Below are positions 36,094 through 44,567 of a stretch of DNA of 64,000 nt, one piece after another. How positions within the stretch are numbered: position 1 is the first letter of the stretch; each line of letters begins with the position of its first letter. The notes under the pieces were generated by a model. That model made no database searches. It had not been told where the DNA came from and saw only the letters and a list, made by a program, of their open reading frames with translations. The translations under genes and the position numbers were made by a program. Location of the stretch: the NCBI GenBank assembly GCA_963797835.1, contig CAWCRN010000010.1, positions 1 to 64,000 of the forward strand. Direction: 5' to 3'. The stretch is from JBDTSW01 sp963797835 (GTDB taxonomy: Bacteria > Actinomycetota > Thermoleophilia > Solirubrobacterales > 70-9).

Positions 36094-36750
36094 GTGACCG
36101 CCTCCACGACTGCGAACCTTCGCCCGATGCCGAAGCAGGCGACCAAACCCACCCCGGCGCCGCCCGCAAAGCGGAAGTCGGAGCGTACGCGCGAGCGAAT
36201 CCTCGACGCCGCCGCCGTCTGCTTCAGGGAGCGCGGGTTCGCCGCGACGCGTCTCTCCGACATCGCCGACGCGGCCGGGATGCAGGCGCCGAGCCTCTAC
36301 TACCACTTCGACTCCAAGGAGGAATTGGTCGAGGCCGTCCTCTCGCTCGGGGTAACCCGGACCTTCGAGCACGTCCAGGAGGCCGTCAACGCGGTCCCGG
36401 AGGACGACCCGCTCGGCCGCCTGCGGGCCGCCATCGAGGCCCACCTCGAGTGGGTGCTGGAGACCGGCAACTACAGCGCGGCCAACCTGCGCCTCTACGG
36501 CCAGATGCCCGACGACATCCGCCGCCGCCTCCAGCGCACCCAGGCCACCGTCGGGCGCTACTGGAACGAGCTGCTGGTCGCGGCGCGCGACGCCGGCGCG
36601 ATCCGCTCCGACCTCGACCTCTCCGCCACACGCATGCTGATCCTGGGCGCGCTCAACTGGGCCGCCGAGTGGTACCGGCCCGGAAGGCTCTCCCCCTCCG
36701 AGCTCGGCCGTCACGCGACGGCGATCATGCTCAAGGGGATCGAGCCGTAG
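36094..36750 (+). CDS. TetR-family regulator
   Basis: 218 residues from GTG 36094; ATG 36127 (MPKQATK) is an alternative. After a Pro/Lys-rich arm the HTH reads RERILDAAAVCFRERGFAAT, RLSDIADAAGMQAPSLYYHF and DSKEELVEAVL. The ligand domain contains HLEWVLETGNYSAANLRLYG and ILGALNWAAEWYRPGRL. This layout resembles KstR2- or FadR-like TetR proteins that sense acyl-CoAs, which is an inference from type only. The three CTAATC operators, at its own divergent promoter and before the acyl-CoA ligase and the desaturase-like gene, make it the likely regulator of those genes. Confidence 0.8.
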   Translation: MTASTTANLRPMPKQATKPTPAPPAKRKSERTRERILDAAAVCFRERGFAATRLSDIADAAGMQAPSLYYHFDSKEELVEAVLSLGVTRTFEHVQEAVNAVPEDDPLGRLRAAIEAHLEWVLETGNYSAANLRLYGQMPDDIRRRLQRTQATVGRYWNELLVAARDAGAIRSDLDLSATRMLILGALNWAAEWYRPGRLSPSELGRHATAIMLKGIEP

Positions 36751-36772
36751 CCGTCCGCCTGCCGATCATTAT

Positions 36773-36786
36773 CTAATCTCTGTTAG
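36773..36786. promoter_or_regulatory. CTAATC-type operator, site 2
   Basis: CTAATCTCTGTTAG, an inverted repeat CTAA...TTAG with CTAAT/GTTAG arms, lies between the TetR gene and the ligase ATG at 36800. It overlaps a possible -10 (TAGTTT, 36784-36789). Confidence 0.5.
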
Positions 36787-36799
36787 TTTTTCTCGCACG

Positions 36800-38399
36800 A
36801 TGACTCAGGAGCTGCTGGGCACCAGGAGCGCGATCGGGGACGTGCTGCGGGGATGGGCGCGCGAGCGCCCGGACCGCGTCTGCTGCGCGATGGACGAGTC
36901 GAGCTTCACCTTCGCGGAGATGGACGCCCGCTCCGACCGGATCGCGGCCGGCGCGGCCGCGCTCGGCATCTCCAAGGGCGATCGGGTCGCCACCCTGTCG
37001 CCCAACCGGGTCGAGCTGCTCGAGCTCTTCTACGGCCTCGCCAAGGTTGGCGCCGCGCAGGTCCCGCTCAACGCCTTCCTCAAGGGCGACTTCCTGCGCC
37101 ACCAGCTCGCCCAGTCGCGGGCCAGCGTCCTCATCATGGACGCCTCCGGGCGCGAGGCGCTGGAGCCGATCCGCTCCCAGCTCCCGGACCTGGACAAGGT
37201 CGTGTTGATGGATGAGGAGGAGGGGGGCGAGATCCCGTACGGGGAGCTCTCGAGCGCCGGCGACACCCCGCCGGATCTCGAGCTGACCGCCGCCGACACC
37301 ATGTCAATCGTCTACACGTCGGGCACGACCGGCCTGCCCAAGGGCTGCGTGGCGAGCCACGGCTACTACTGCCGCAGCGCGGACGTGATCGGCTCGGCGC
37401 TCGAGGTGGGCCCGGACGACGTCGAGTTCTCGGGCCTGCCGCTGTTTCACTCGGGCGGGCGCCTGGTCTGCGTGGCGCTGCCGCTGCTGTTCGGCATCCC
37501 GACCCACATCCAGGCCCGGTTCAGCGCCTCCACCTACTTCGAGGAGGCAGCGCGCTGCGGCGCCACCCTGATGATCGCCGTCGGGGCGATGGGCGCGGCG
37601 GTGCTGGCGAGCGAGCCGGGCCCCCACGATCGCGATCACCGGGTGAGGCGCCTGATGTGCGCGCCGCTGACGCTTGGAGGGGCAGGGGGCATTCCGGGAA
37701 CGCTTCGGGGTCGACCCCTGGGTGGATGTGTTCGGCCAGAGCGAGTGCATGCCGGTGACGGCGACGGCGCTCTCCTCCGACCAGCGCGACCCCGCGGGCT
37801 GCGGGGTGCCCGCCCCCGACCTCGAGGTGGCGCTGCTGGACGACGGGGGCAGCGCCGTCGACGATGGGGCGGTCGGCGAGATCTGCCTCCGCCCGATGCA
37901 GCCCCACGCGATGTTCGACGGCTACCACGACGGAGATGGGTCGGCCGTCGACCCGCTCGAGGACGGCTGGTACCGCACCGGCGACTACGGCAAGCGACTC
38001 GACAGCGGCGCCTACGCCTTCGTCGACCGCAAGAAGGACTCACTCCGGCGCCGCGGCGAGAACATCTCGAGCCTGGAGCTCGAGGCCGCGATCAACCGGC
38101 ACCCGGCGATCGCAGAGTCGGCCGTGATCGCACATCCCTCCAAGCTCGGCGAGGACGACGTCAAGGCCGTCGTCGTGGTCGCCGACGGCGAGGAGCTCGA
38201 CCCCGCGCAGCTCTTCGAGTTCTTCAGGGAGGGCCTCCCCTACTTCGCGATCCCTCGCTACGTCGAGCCGATCGACGCCCTCCCCCGCAACGGCGTCGGC
38301 CGCGTGATGAAGCACAAGCTGCGCGAGGCCGGCAACGGCGCCGACACGATCGACTTCGACGAGCTTGGACTGGTGGTCGCCAAGGACGACCGGCGCTAG
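36800..38399 (+). CDS. Acyl-CoA ligase (ANL superfamily, CaiC-like), one frameshift
   Basis: About 532 residues. MSIVYTSGTTGLPKGCVASH is the P-loop; DVFGQSECMPVTATA is A5; YHDGDGSAVDPLEDGWYRTGD is A7 (one segment of it, DGWYRTGDYGKRL, is clear); and FVDRKKDSLRRRGENISSLE is A8, ending with NGVGRVMKHKLRE (adenylation Lys). It resembles crotonobetaine/carnitine-CoA ligases and other cholesterol- or short-acid-specific ligases rather than FadD15 enzymes. One indel near 37685 shifts frame. It sits under the site-2 CTAATC operator and precedes an acyl-CoA dehydrogenase gene by 12 bases, forming a two-gene operon. Confidence 0.8.
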
Positions 38400-38411
38400 G
38401 GCGGGTCCCCC

Positions 38412-39577
38412 ATGGACTTCGAGCTCACCGCCGAGCAGCAGGACCTCCAGGAGCGCGCGCCGGCCGCCGGCGCCGAGTTCCGCGAGGCCGCCCGCGGCTG
38501 GGACGAGACCGACGAGGCGCCCTACCGGGAGGTCTTCGACCGGATGGGCGAGCTCGGCTTCTACGCGATCTCGATGCCCAAGGAGCACGGCGGCCAGGGC
38601 AAGACCGCGTTCGAGTACTTCCTCGCCACCTCGGCGATCTTCAGGGCGTCGCAGTCGTGGCTGGTCTGCGAGCCGCTCTTCTGCACGAGCGGCCCCGGCC
38701 CGTCGATGCTGCTGCTCGGCGACGACGAGGTCCAGCGCAACTACCTGCCCGAGATCGTCGCCGGCGGGCGCGGCTGCAACATCGCGCTGACCGAGCCCGG
38801 CCACGGCTCCGCCCTCACCCACCTCGAGACCGCGGCCCGGCTCGAGGGCGACGAGCTACATCGTCAACGGCGCCAAGAACTTCGTCACCGGCGCCCTGGT
38901 CAACGACCTGCACGCGGTCTTCGTCCGCTTCGACGACGTCCCGGGCGCGAAGGGCATCGGCGCGCTGCTGGTGGAGGACTGCTTCGAGGGCGTTACGCTC
39001 AGAGCGCGGGCCGCGATTCGTCGGCGACCGCGGAATCCCCCACGGCGACCTGCGGCTGCAGGACGCCCGGGTCCCGAAGGAGAACCTGATCATCGGGCCG
39101 GGCCAGTTCGGGCGCCTGATGAGCGCCTTCAACATGGAGCGCCTCCACAACTGCGCCTTCTGGCTCGGGTTCAGCGAGGCCGCCTACGACGAGGCCGCCA
39201 AGCGGGTGCAGGAGCGCGAGGCCTTCGGCAAGCCGGTGCTCGAGTTTCAGTCCGTCTACCACGCCCTCGCCGACATGTCGGTGCAGATCGAGGCACTGCG
39301 GCTGCTCGCCTACAGGGCGGCCGCCACCGCCAAGGAAGGCCGCTTCCCCGACGCACACGCGGTCACGACCGCGAAGCTGTTCGGCGCGACGGTGGGCCCG
39401 CAGATCACCCTGAAGGCGATGGAGCTGCACGGCGGCTACGGCGTGACGACCGACTACCCGATCCAGCGCATCCACCGCGACGCGATCACCAACGTCGTCG
39501 CCGGCGGCGCTCCGGCCGTGCTCCGGAACGGGATCGCGGCAGGGCTCTTCCCGGACCGGAAGTTCCCCCAGACCTGA
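38412..39577 (+). CDS. Acyl-CoA dehydrogenase family protein (two frameshifts)
   Basis: About 387 residues. MDFELTAEQQDLQERAPAAG, IALTEPGHGSALTHLETAAR, YIVNGAKNFVTGALVNDL and RVPKENLIIGPGQFGRLM represent the N-terminal and beta domains. The C-terminal helices are VQEREAFGKPVLEFQSVYHA and MELHGGYGVTTDYPIQRIHR. The tail RDAITNVVAGGAPAVLRNGI lacks the canonical catalytic Glu (the usual YEGT reads VAGG), so the base must be elsewhere or the reaction differs. Indels lie at about 38857 and 39000. Last gene of the ligase operon; both genes face away from the LLM gene downstream. Confidence 0.75.
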
Positions 39578-39613
39578 GCGTCGGCCCCTAGTCGCCCTCG
39601 GGGGAACGTCTCG

Positions 39614-40681
39614 TCAGCCCGCGCTCAGCGAGCCCTCCCGCGCCTCCCCCGAGGCGGCCGCGGTCTCGCCGAAGGCGTCAATGATCTGCCGGTAGGCGTC
39701 GTCGCTCTCCTCGGCGGTCAGCGGGGGTATGTAGGGGGTGTGCAGCGCCAGGTGCTCGAGGGCGCCGTAGCGGTCGAGTTGCTCGCGCGCCTCCTCCGGG
39801 GTGCCGGAGATGCTGAATGCCTCCACCAGGTCGTCGCTGGTCTTCTCCAGCGCGCCGAATCCCTCGGTCATCAGCGCCTGGCGCAGCGCGCCGACCTGGT
39901 CCTGAAGGCCGTGCACCTCGGCGACCACGTCGCTGACCGGGTGCGCGACGTAGAAGCCGACGTGGATGCGGGCGCGCCGCATCGCCACCTCGCGGTCGGG
40001 CGAGACGCTGCAGATCACCTCGCCCGCGAGCTTCACCTCCGAGGGGTCGCGCCCTGCCGTCTCGGCGCCGGCCGCGATCTGCGGCTTCACGCTCCGCTCG
40101 ATGAACTCTGGCGTGGCCAGGTAGCCGATCCAGCCATCGGCCTTGCGGCCGGCCAGCGCCAGCAGCTTCGGCCGCATCGCCGCCAGGTAGATCGGTATCG
40201 ATTCGCTGTTGGCTTCGCGCACCCCCCAGGGATTGAGCGGCGGCGGCGTGAAGGTGTAGTACTTGCCCTCGAGCGGTTCGGCCTCGCCGTTGCGCAGGTA
40301 CCGCCAACACAGCCGCAGCACGTCGATGTACTCGCTCATGCGACCGACCATGTGCGAGGCGTCGGTGGAGTGGAAGGCCTGCAGGAACTCGGGCACGCCG
40401 GTGCCCAGCCCCAGCAGCATGCGCCCGCCCGTGAGCTCGTCGACGTCTGCGGCCCCGTTGGCGCACTCGAAGGGGCTGCGGGGGAAGGCGCCCGTCAGGC
40501 CGGTGGCCAGGGTCGCGCGCTTGCTCGTGGTCGCCGCCAGGCACAGGAGGGCGAACGGGTTGCGGTACAGCTCGTAGCTCCAGATCGACTGAAACCCGGC
40601 CTCGTCGGCAATCCGCGCGTACTCGGGGATGCGCTCCAGCGGGGCGGTCCGGGACGGCATGGTGATGCCGATGCGGGTCAT
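39614..40681 (-). CDS. LLM-class flavin/F420-dependent oxidoreductase
   Basis: 355 residues. TRIGITMPSRTAPLERIPEY, AGFQSIWSYELYRNPFALLC, KRATLATGLTGAFPRSPFEC and GGRMLLGLGTGVPEFLQAFH are the barrel blocks. PPLNPWGVREANSESIPIYL and RMSEYIDVLRLCW are shared almost word for word with the enzyme at 50030-51067, so the two are paralogues. The family uses FMN or coenzyme F420; the aromatic-rich N terminus without a clear FMN signature leaves the cofactor open. ATG 40681 faces the desaturase-like gene across a gap with the CTAATC site 3. The frame is intact. Confidence 0.8.
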   Translation of the reverse strand: MTRIGITMPSRTAPLERIPEYARIADEAGFQSIWSYELYRNPFALLCLAATTSKRATLATGLTGAFPRSPFECANGAADVDELTGGRMLLGLGTGVPEFLQAFHSTDASHMVGRMSEYIDVLRLCWRYLRNGEAEPLEGKYYTFTPPPLNPWGVREANSESIPIYLAAMRPKLLALAGRKADGWIGYLATPEFIERSVKPQIAAGAETAGRDPSEVKLAGEVICSVSPDREVAMRRARIHVGFYVAHPVSDVVAEVHGLQDQVGALRQALMTEGFGALEKTSDDLVEAFSISGTPEEAREQLDRYGALEHLALHTPYIPPLTAEESDDAYRQIIDAFGETAAASGEAREGSLSAG

Positions 40682-40741
40682 CTCTGCTCCTTCTCCCCGC
40701 GGTCAGGGCGCCGCGGCGATCGACTGCGGTCGTGAGATATT

Positions 40742-40755
40742 CTAATCACGATTAG
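40742..40755. promoter_or_regulatory. CTAATC-type operator, site 3
   Basis: CTAATC-AC-GATTAG is a perfect six-base inverted repeat, the best copy of the family. It lies in the gap between the LLM gene and the desaturase-like gene, overlaps a TATTCT -10 (40738-40743) and ends one base before TTG 40757. Confidence 0.6.
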
Positions 40756-40756
40756 G

Positions 40757-42358
40757 TTGGCCCCTGAGACGAGACAGAGTTGGGACTACGTGGTCGTGGG
40801 CGCGGGGCACAACGGCCTCTGCGCCGGAGCCACGCTGGCCGAGCGCGGGCACTCGGTCTGCGTCGTCGACCAGCTGCCGGTGCTGGGCGGGCTCTCGGCG
40901 AGCCTCCCCTACATCGGTGACGCTCCCGAGCATCTGCTCAGCCTCGGCGCCATGGACGACATGTTCATGGCCCAGACCAGCCTGGCCGAGGACATGGGCC
41001 TGGCCGAGCACGGATACGCGCCCATCGCGCTCGAGCATCCCTACGGCTGGATCGGCGAGGACGGCGAGACGCTGCTCCTGTTTCACGACTTCGAGCGCAC
41101 GATCGCGGACATCAACCACTTCTCTCCCGCCGACGCCAGGGCCTACCGGGAGCTGCGGCGCACGACCGACTGGCTGATGCGCATGCAGGACCGGCTCGTC
41201 CCCAGGCACCCGGGCGAGCTCGGCAAGCGCGGCCTGCTGAAGCTGCTGCTGCGCAACCGGCCGGACCGGGAGGTACGCCGAACGCTGGGCCGGATGATGT
41301 CGATGAACGTCTTCGAGCTGATCGACGAGACCTTCGAGAGCGATCCGATGCGCGGCCTCTGGGCCTACTGGTGCAGCATGGTCGGGCCGGCCGAGATCGA
41401 CGGCACCGGGGTCTACATGACCGCCTTCGCCGGGGTCCACCGCGGGCCCGGGGTCCTGCGCCCCAGGGGCGGGATGACCAACCTGGTCGAGGCCTTCGCG
41501 GGCGTGCTGCGACGGCACGGCGGCGAGGTTCGCCTGGACTCGGCCGTCGAGCGAATCACGGTCGAGGACGGCCGCGCGACCGGGGTCCGCCTCGGCGACG
41601 GCACCGAGCTCGCGGCCGCCGCCGGGGTCCTGTCGTCGGCCGCGCCCCAGGTCACCCTGGGGGCGCTGCTCGAGCCCGGGATCCTGGACCGGACGATGGC
41701 GAACAAGGTGCGGATGATCCCGATCAACTCGATCAACGCGGCCGCCTTCAAGATCGACATGGCGGTCGCCGGCCGCGTCTCCTACCCGGCGGGCGAAGCC
41801 GCCCGCAAGCGCCGGGACGGCGCCGACATCCGCAAGACGACCTTCATGACGGGGACGCTGGAGCAGCACATCGAGCAGATGCTGGCGATGAAGCGGGGCG
41901 AGAACGTCGACTACGCGCCGCCCGTGTACATGGCCGTGCTCTCGGCGAGCGACCCGACGATCGCACCCGAGGGCCAGGACGTGCTCTACCTGCACTCCAA
42001 CGTTCCCGCCCGCGTCAACGGCGGCTGGGACGCGAACAAGGAGGGGTACGCGAGCACGATCATCGGCTCGGCCGAGCGCTTTCTCGGCGGCCTCGACGCC
42101 GAGATCGGGCGCATGGTCAGCACCCCCGAGGACTTCGAGAGCCGCTTCGCCGCGCCGGCGGGCGGCTACTTCCACGTCGACATGCTGCCTACACGGCTGG
42201 GGATGCACCGGCCGGCGCGCGGCCTCGGCGGCTATGACACGCCCGTGGCCGGCCTCTACCTGGCCGGAGCGGGAACACACCCCGGAGGGGGAGTCAGCGG
42301 CTGGCCCGGCAGGCTCGCCGCCCAGCACGCCCTCTCCAGAAACGGAGGAGCAGAGTGA
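40757..42358 (+). CDS. Phytoene-desaturase-like FAD-dependent oxidoreductase
   Basis: 533 residues. WDYVVVGAGHNGLCAGATLA (residues 9-28) is the FAD-binding Rossmann motif of the carotenoid-desaturase/retinol-saturase group, followed by HSVCVVDQLPVLGG with the ribose-binding acidic residue. RGGMTNLVEAFAGVLRRHGG and AGLYLAGAGTHPGGGVSGWP close the FAD site. It would desaturate or isomerise a hydrophobic polyene, steroid or terpenoid; no other carotenoid gene is present, so a carotenoid role is doubtful. TTG 40757, just after the operator, is the only start giving the whole Rossmann motif; this would be a nearly leaderless message. The stop overlaps the next gene's GTG. Confidence 0.8.
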   Translation: MAPETRQSWDYVVVGAGHNGLCAGATLAERGHSVCVVDQLPVLGGLSASLPYIGDAPEHLLSLGAMDDMFMAQTSLAEDMGLAEHGYAPIALEHPYGWIGEDGETLLLFHDFERTIADINHFSPADARAYRELRRTTDWLMRMQDRLVPRHPGELGKRGLLKLLLRNRPDREVRRTLGRMMSMNVFELIDETFESDPMRGLWAYWCSMVGPAEIDGTGVYMTAFAGVHRGPGVLRPRGGMTNLVEAFAGVLRRHGGEVRLDSAVERITVEDGRATGVRLGDGTELAAAAGVLSSAAPQVTLGALLEPGILDRTMANKVRMIPINSINAAAFKIDMAVAGRVSYPAGEAARKRRDGADIRKTTFMTGTLEQHIEQMLAMKRGENVDYAPPVYMAVLSASDPTIAPEGQDVLYLHSNVPARVNGGWDANKEGYASTIIGSAERFLGGLDAEIGRMVSTPEDFESRFAAPAGGYFHVDMLPTRLGMHRPARGLGGYDTPVAGLYLAGAGTHPGGGVSGWPGRLAAQHALSRNGGAE

Positions 42359-43200
42359 GCGACATCATCGAGGCCTTCGGCTTCGACACGGCCAGCAACA
42401 CCGACGTCTTCATCTTCTGCGCGATCTTCACCTTCGCGGTCGTGACCGCGCTCTGGGTCGTCGGCCTGTTCCAGGGCAACCACTCGATGATGGACGGCTG
42501 GTACGGGTTCGCCTACTTCGTGCCGCCGCTGATCGCCTACGTCGCCACCGACGCCGCGTCTGTGACCGCGGCGGTGCTGCTTGTCATGGTCGGCCTGCAC
42601 GGCTGCAGGCTCGGCTACTACCTGGCGGCGCGCTGGCGTCGCTACGTCCCAATCTACGGCGGCGATCCCCGCTACCTCAACTTCGTCAAGGAGATGACGC
42701 CGGGCTACTGGTGGAAGAGCTTCTTCCGGGTGATGGAGCCCCAGGCCGTGATCATCGTGCTGATCGGGAGCCCGGCCGTGGTCGGCATCCTGCTCGCGCG
42801 CGAGCCGAACGGCCAGCTCGACCTGCTCGCCGCCCTGGGCCTGGCGATCTTCGCCGTGGGCCTCTACTACGAGTCGCTCGCCGACGGCCAGCTCCAGGCC
42901 TTCCTCGCGCTCGACAAGCGCAAGCGGCCCCGCTATCTCAACACGGGCGTGTGGACGCACAGCCGCCACCCCAACTACTTCGGCACGACCACGGTCTGGT
43001 GGGGCATCTGGCTGGTCGCGGTCGCCGGCAACTGGGACGCATGGTGGACCGTCTGCGGCCCGCTGATCAACACGATCATGCTGACCTCCGTATTGGGCAG
43101 CCGCTTCCAGGACAACTACATGGGCGAGCGACCCGACTACCAGGAGCTGATGGCGCGGACGCGTCGCTTCCTGCCGCTGCCGGTGTCGAAGGCCCGCTGA
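42355..43200 (+). CDS. DUF1295/steroid 5-alpha-reductase-like membrane protein
   Basis: 281 residues with about seven membrane helices. The C-terminal signature THSRHPNYFGTTTVWWGIWL, with DNYMGERPDYQELMARTRRF, is the conserved core of DUF1295 and the 3-oxo-5-alpha-steroid 4-dehydrogenase fold; the preceding loop YYLAARWRRYVPIYGGDPRY is typical of the longer branch. The family includes membrane reductases and methyltransferase-like enzymes acting on steroids or lipids with NADPH. GTG 42355 overlaps the desaturase stop, so it is cotranslated. The pair suggests reduction and oxidation of one lipophilic substrate. The 3' end overlaps the convergent gene by 64 bases. Confidence 0.8.
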   Translation: MSDIIEAFGFDTASNTDVFIFCAIFTFAVVTALWVVGLFQGNHSMMDGWYGFAYFVPPLIAYVATDAASVTAAVLLVMVGLHGCRLGYYLAARWRRYVPIYGGDPRYLNFVKEMTPGYWWKSFFRVMEPQAVIIVLIGSPAVVGILLAREPNGQLDLLAALGLAIFAVGLYYESLADGQLQAFLALDKRKRPRYLNTGVWTHSRHPNYFGTTTVWWGIWLVAVAGNWDAWWTVCGPLINTIMLTSVLGSRFQDNYMGERPDYQELMARTRRFLPLPVSKAR

Positions 43201-44567
43201 AGCCGCTCGGCGGCGCGCGTGCCGAACTCGACCGCGGTGTTCTGACCCGCCGCCGACATGTAGTCGGCGGCGAACTGGACGGGTGAGCGGGGGTCGAGCG
43301 CGGCGTTGAAGTCGCCGATGGCTCGGTAGCCCCCGACGCTCGTGTGCGGCAGCGCCCGGCGCCAGCGGGTCACCTCGGCCAGCTCGACGGCGCCCTCGAG
43401 CTCTCCGAACACGCGCGTCGCGGATGCGACCGTGCGCTCGACGATCGCCTCGTCGGGCTGGTCGATCATCCGCGCCGACGCCCCGGCCTCCCAGCAGCAG
43501 CCGAGCAGCCCGTGGCCCGGGGGCGCCCGGTCGGGTGCCTTGTTGTGGTCGAGGAAGATCAGCGCCACGTCGGGGTCGTCGCGCGACGAGAGCTGCACCA
43601 GGAAGGCCGGCGAGGCGGGCGGCCGGGTCGTCCCCAGCGCCACCGTGATGCACTGGGTGTAGCCGAGGGCGCGATCGATCGGCTCCAGCAGGTCGCGCTT
43701 GCCCGGGCAGATCTCGACCGCGACGGGGAGCGGGCAGGCGAGGACGCAGGCGTCGTACCGCTCGCTGCGCTCGGCGCCGCCGCGCGGGCGCGAGACGACC
43801 TCGACGCCGTCGTCCACCTCCCGCACGCCCTCCACGGGGCACTCGAGCTCGACCTCCAGGCCGTCGGCGAGCAGGCGCGGAATCAGCCCCTGCCCGCCCG
43901 CGGTGGCCATCACGCGCGAGGCGAAGATGTTGGCGATGCCCGAGAACAGCTCGACCTTGCTCGCCCGGTCGCCGTCGGCGATCAGCATCGTGCGCACGAC
44001 CGGGTCGCACAGGTAGGCGTCCAGCTCCTCGCCGAGCGCCCGCCTCGAATAGGCCCTGGCGCTCTCGGTGTCGAGCGGCGCCGCCTTTCGCATGTCGGCG
44101 TAGTCGAGGCGCCCCCTGGCTCGCGCCACCGCCACGTCCAGGGCCAGCCGGGCCGCGCGCAGCTTCGCCCGCGGCGAGAGCAGGCGCGTGCGGAGGCCGG
44201 ACCGCACCAGCCTGTCCATGCGCAGGTGGTGGACGGTGCCGTCGCGGAAGATGCCGACCGAGGGCGAGCTCGGCACGACCTCGGCGCCGAGCTCCTCCAC
44301 CAGCCCGATGTAGGCGTGGTAGCTCGCAGCCAGAGCGGTCGCCCCGGTGTCGATCAGGTAGCCGTCGCGCTCGACCGTCTGCACGCGGCCCCCGACCCGG
44401 TCGCCCGCCTCGAACACCCTCACCTCCCAGCCGGCGCCCTGCAGCCGGTGAGCCGCGGTCAGCCCCGAGAGCCCGGCGCCGACGACCGCGGCGCTCGGCC
44501 GCGAGGAGGCGGCCGGAGGCCGCTCAGCTACGGGGCCTGAGCTCGTAGTCCTCGAGCCTGGGCTCAC
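43137..44567 (-). CDS. FAD-dependent amine-oxidase/protoporphyrinogen-oxidase-like protein
   Basis: 476 residues. AAVVGAGLSGLTAAHRLQGA (26-45) and VRVFEAGDRVGGRVQTVERD are the FAD-binding motif and the GG doublet, as in HemY/PPO and squalene-associated flavoproteins. The C-terminal FAD block is diverged: SPVQFAADYMSAAGQNTAVE. It belongs to the same subfamily as 57434 and 58785, the trio sharing SxRxKL..A and WRxxLP/CP..VGxY segments. Substrates could be terpenoid or lipid; a heme role is unlikely because no heme genes are near. It overlaps the monooxygenase gene by 44 bases and the DUF1295 gene by 64. Confidence 0.75.
   Translation of the reverse strand: MSPGSRTTSSGPVAERPPAASSRPSAAVVGAGLSGLTAAHRLQGAGWEVRVFEAGDRVGGRVQTVERDGYLIDTGATALAASYHAYIGLVEELGAEVVPSSPSVGIFRDGTVHHLRMDRLVRSGLRTRLLSPRAKLRAARLALDVAVARARGRLDYADMRKAAPLDTESARAYSRRALGEELDAYLCDPVVRTMLIADGDRASKVELFSGIANIFASRVMATAGGQGLIPRLLADGLEVELECPVEGVREVDDGVEVVSRPRGGAERSERYDACVLACPLPVAVEICPGKRDLLEPIDRALGYTQCITVALGTTRPPASPAFLVQLSSRDDPDVALIFLDHNKAPDRAPPGHGLLGCCWEAGASARMIDQPDEAIVERTVASATRVFGELEGAVELAEVTRWRRALPHTSVGGYRAIGDFNAALDPRSPVQFAADYMSAAGQNTAVEFGTRAAERLQRAFDTGSGRKRRVRAISSW

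Noticed and set aside
40742..42328. Long minus-strand frame opposite the desaturase-like gene
   Set aside because: Low complexity and no recognisable motif; the plus strand has a full FAD-binding flavoenzyme.
40757..42358. A carotenoid biosynthesis operon
   Set aside because: Only the desaturase-like gene fits; no phytoene synthase, GGPP synthase or cyclase gene is present in the window.
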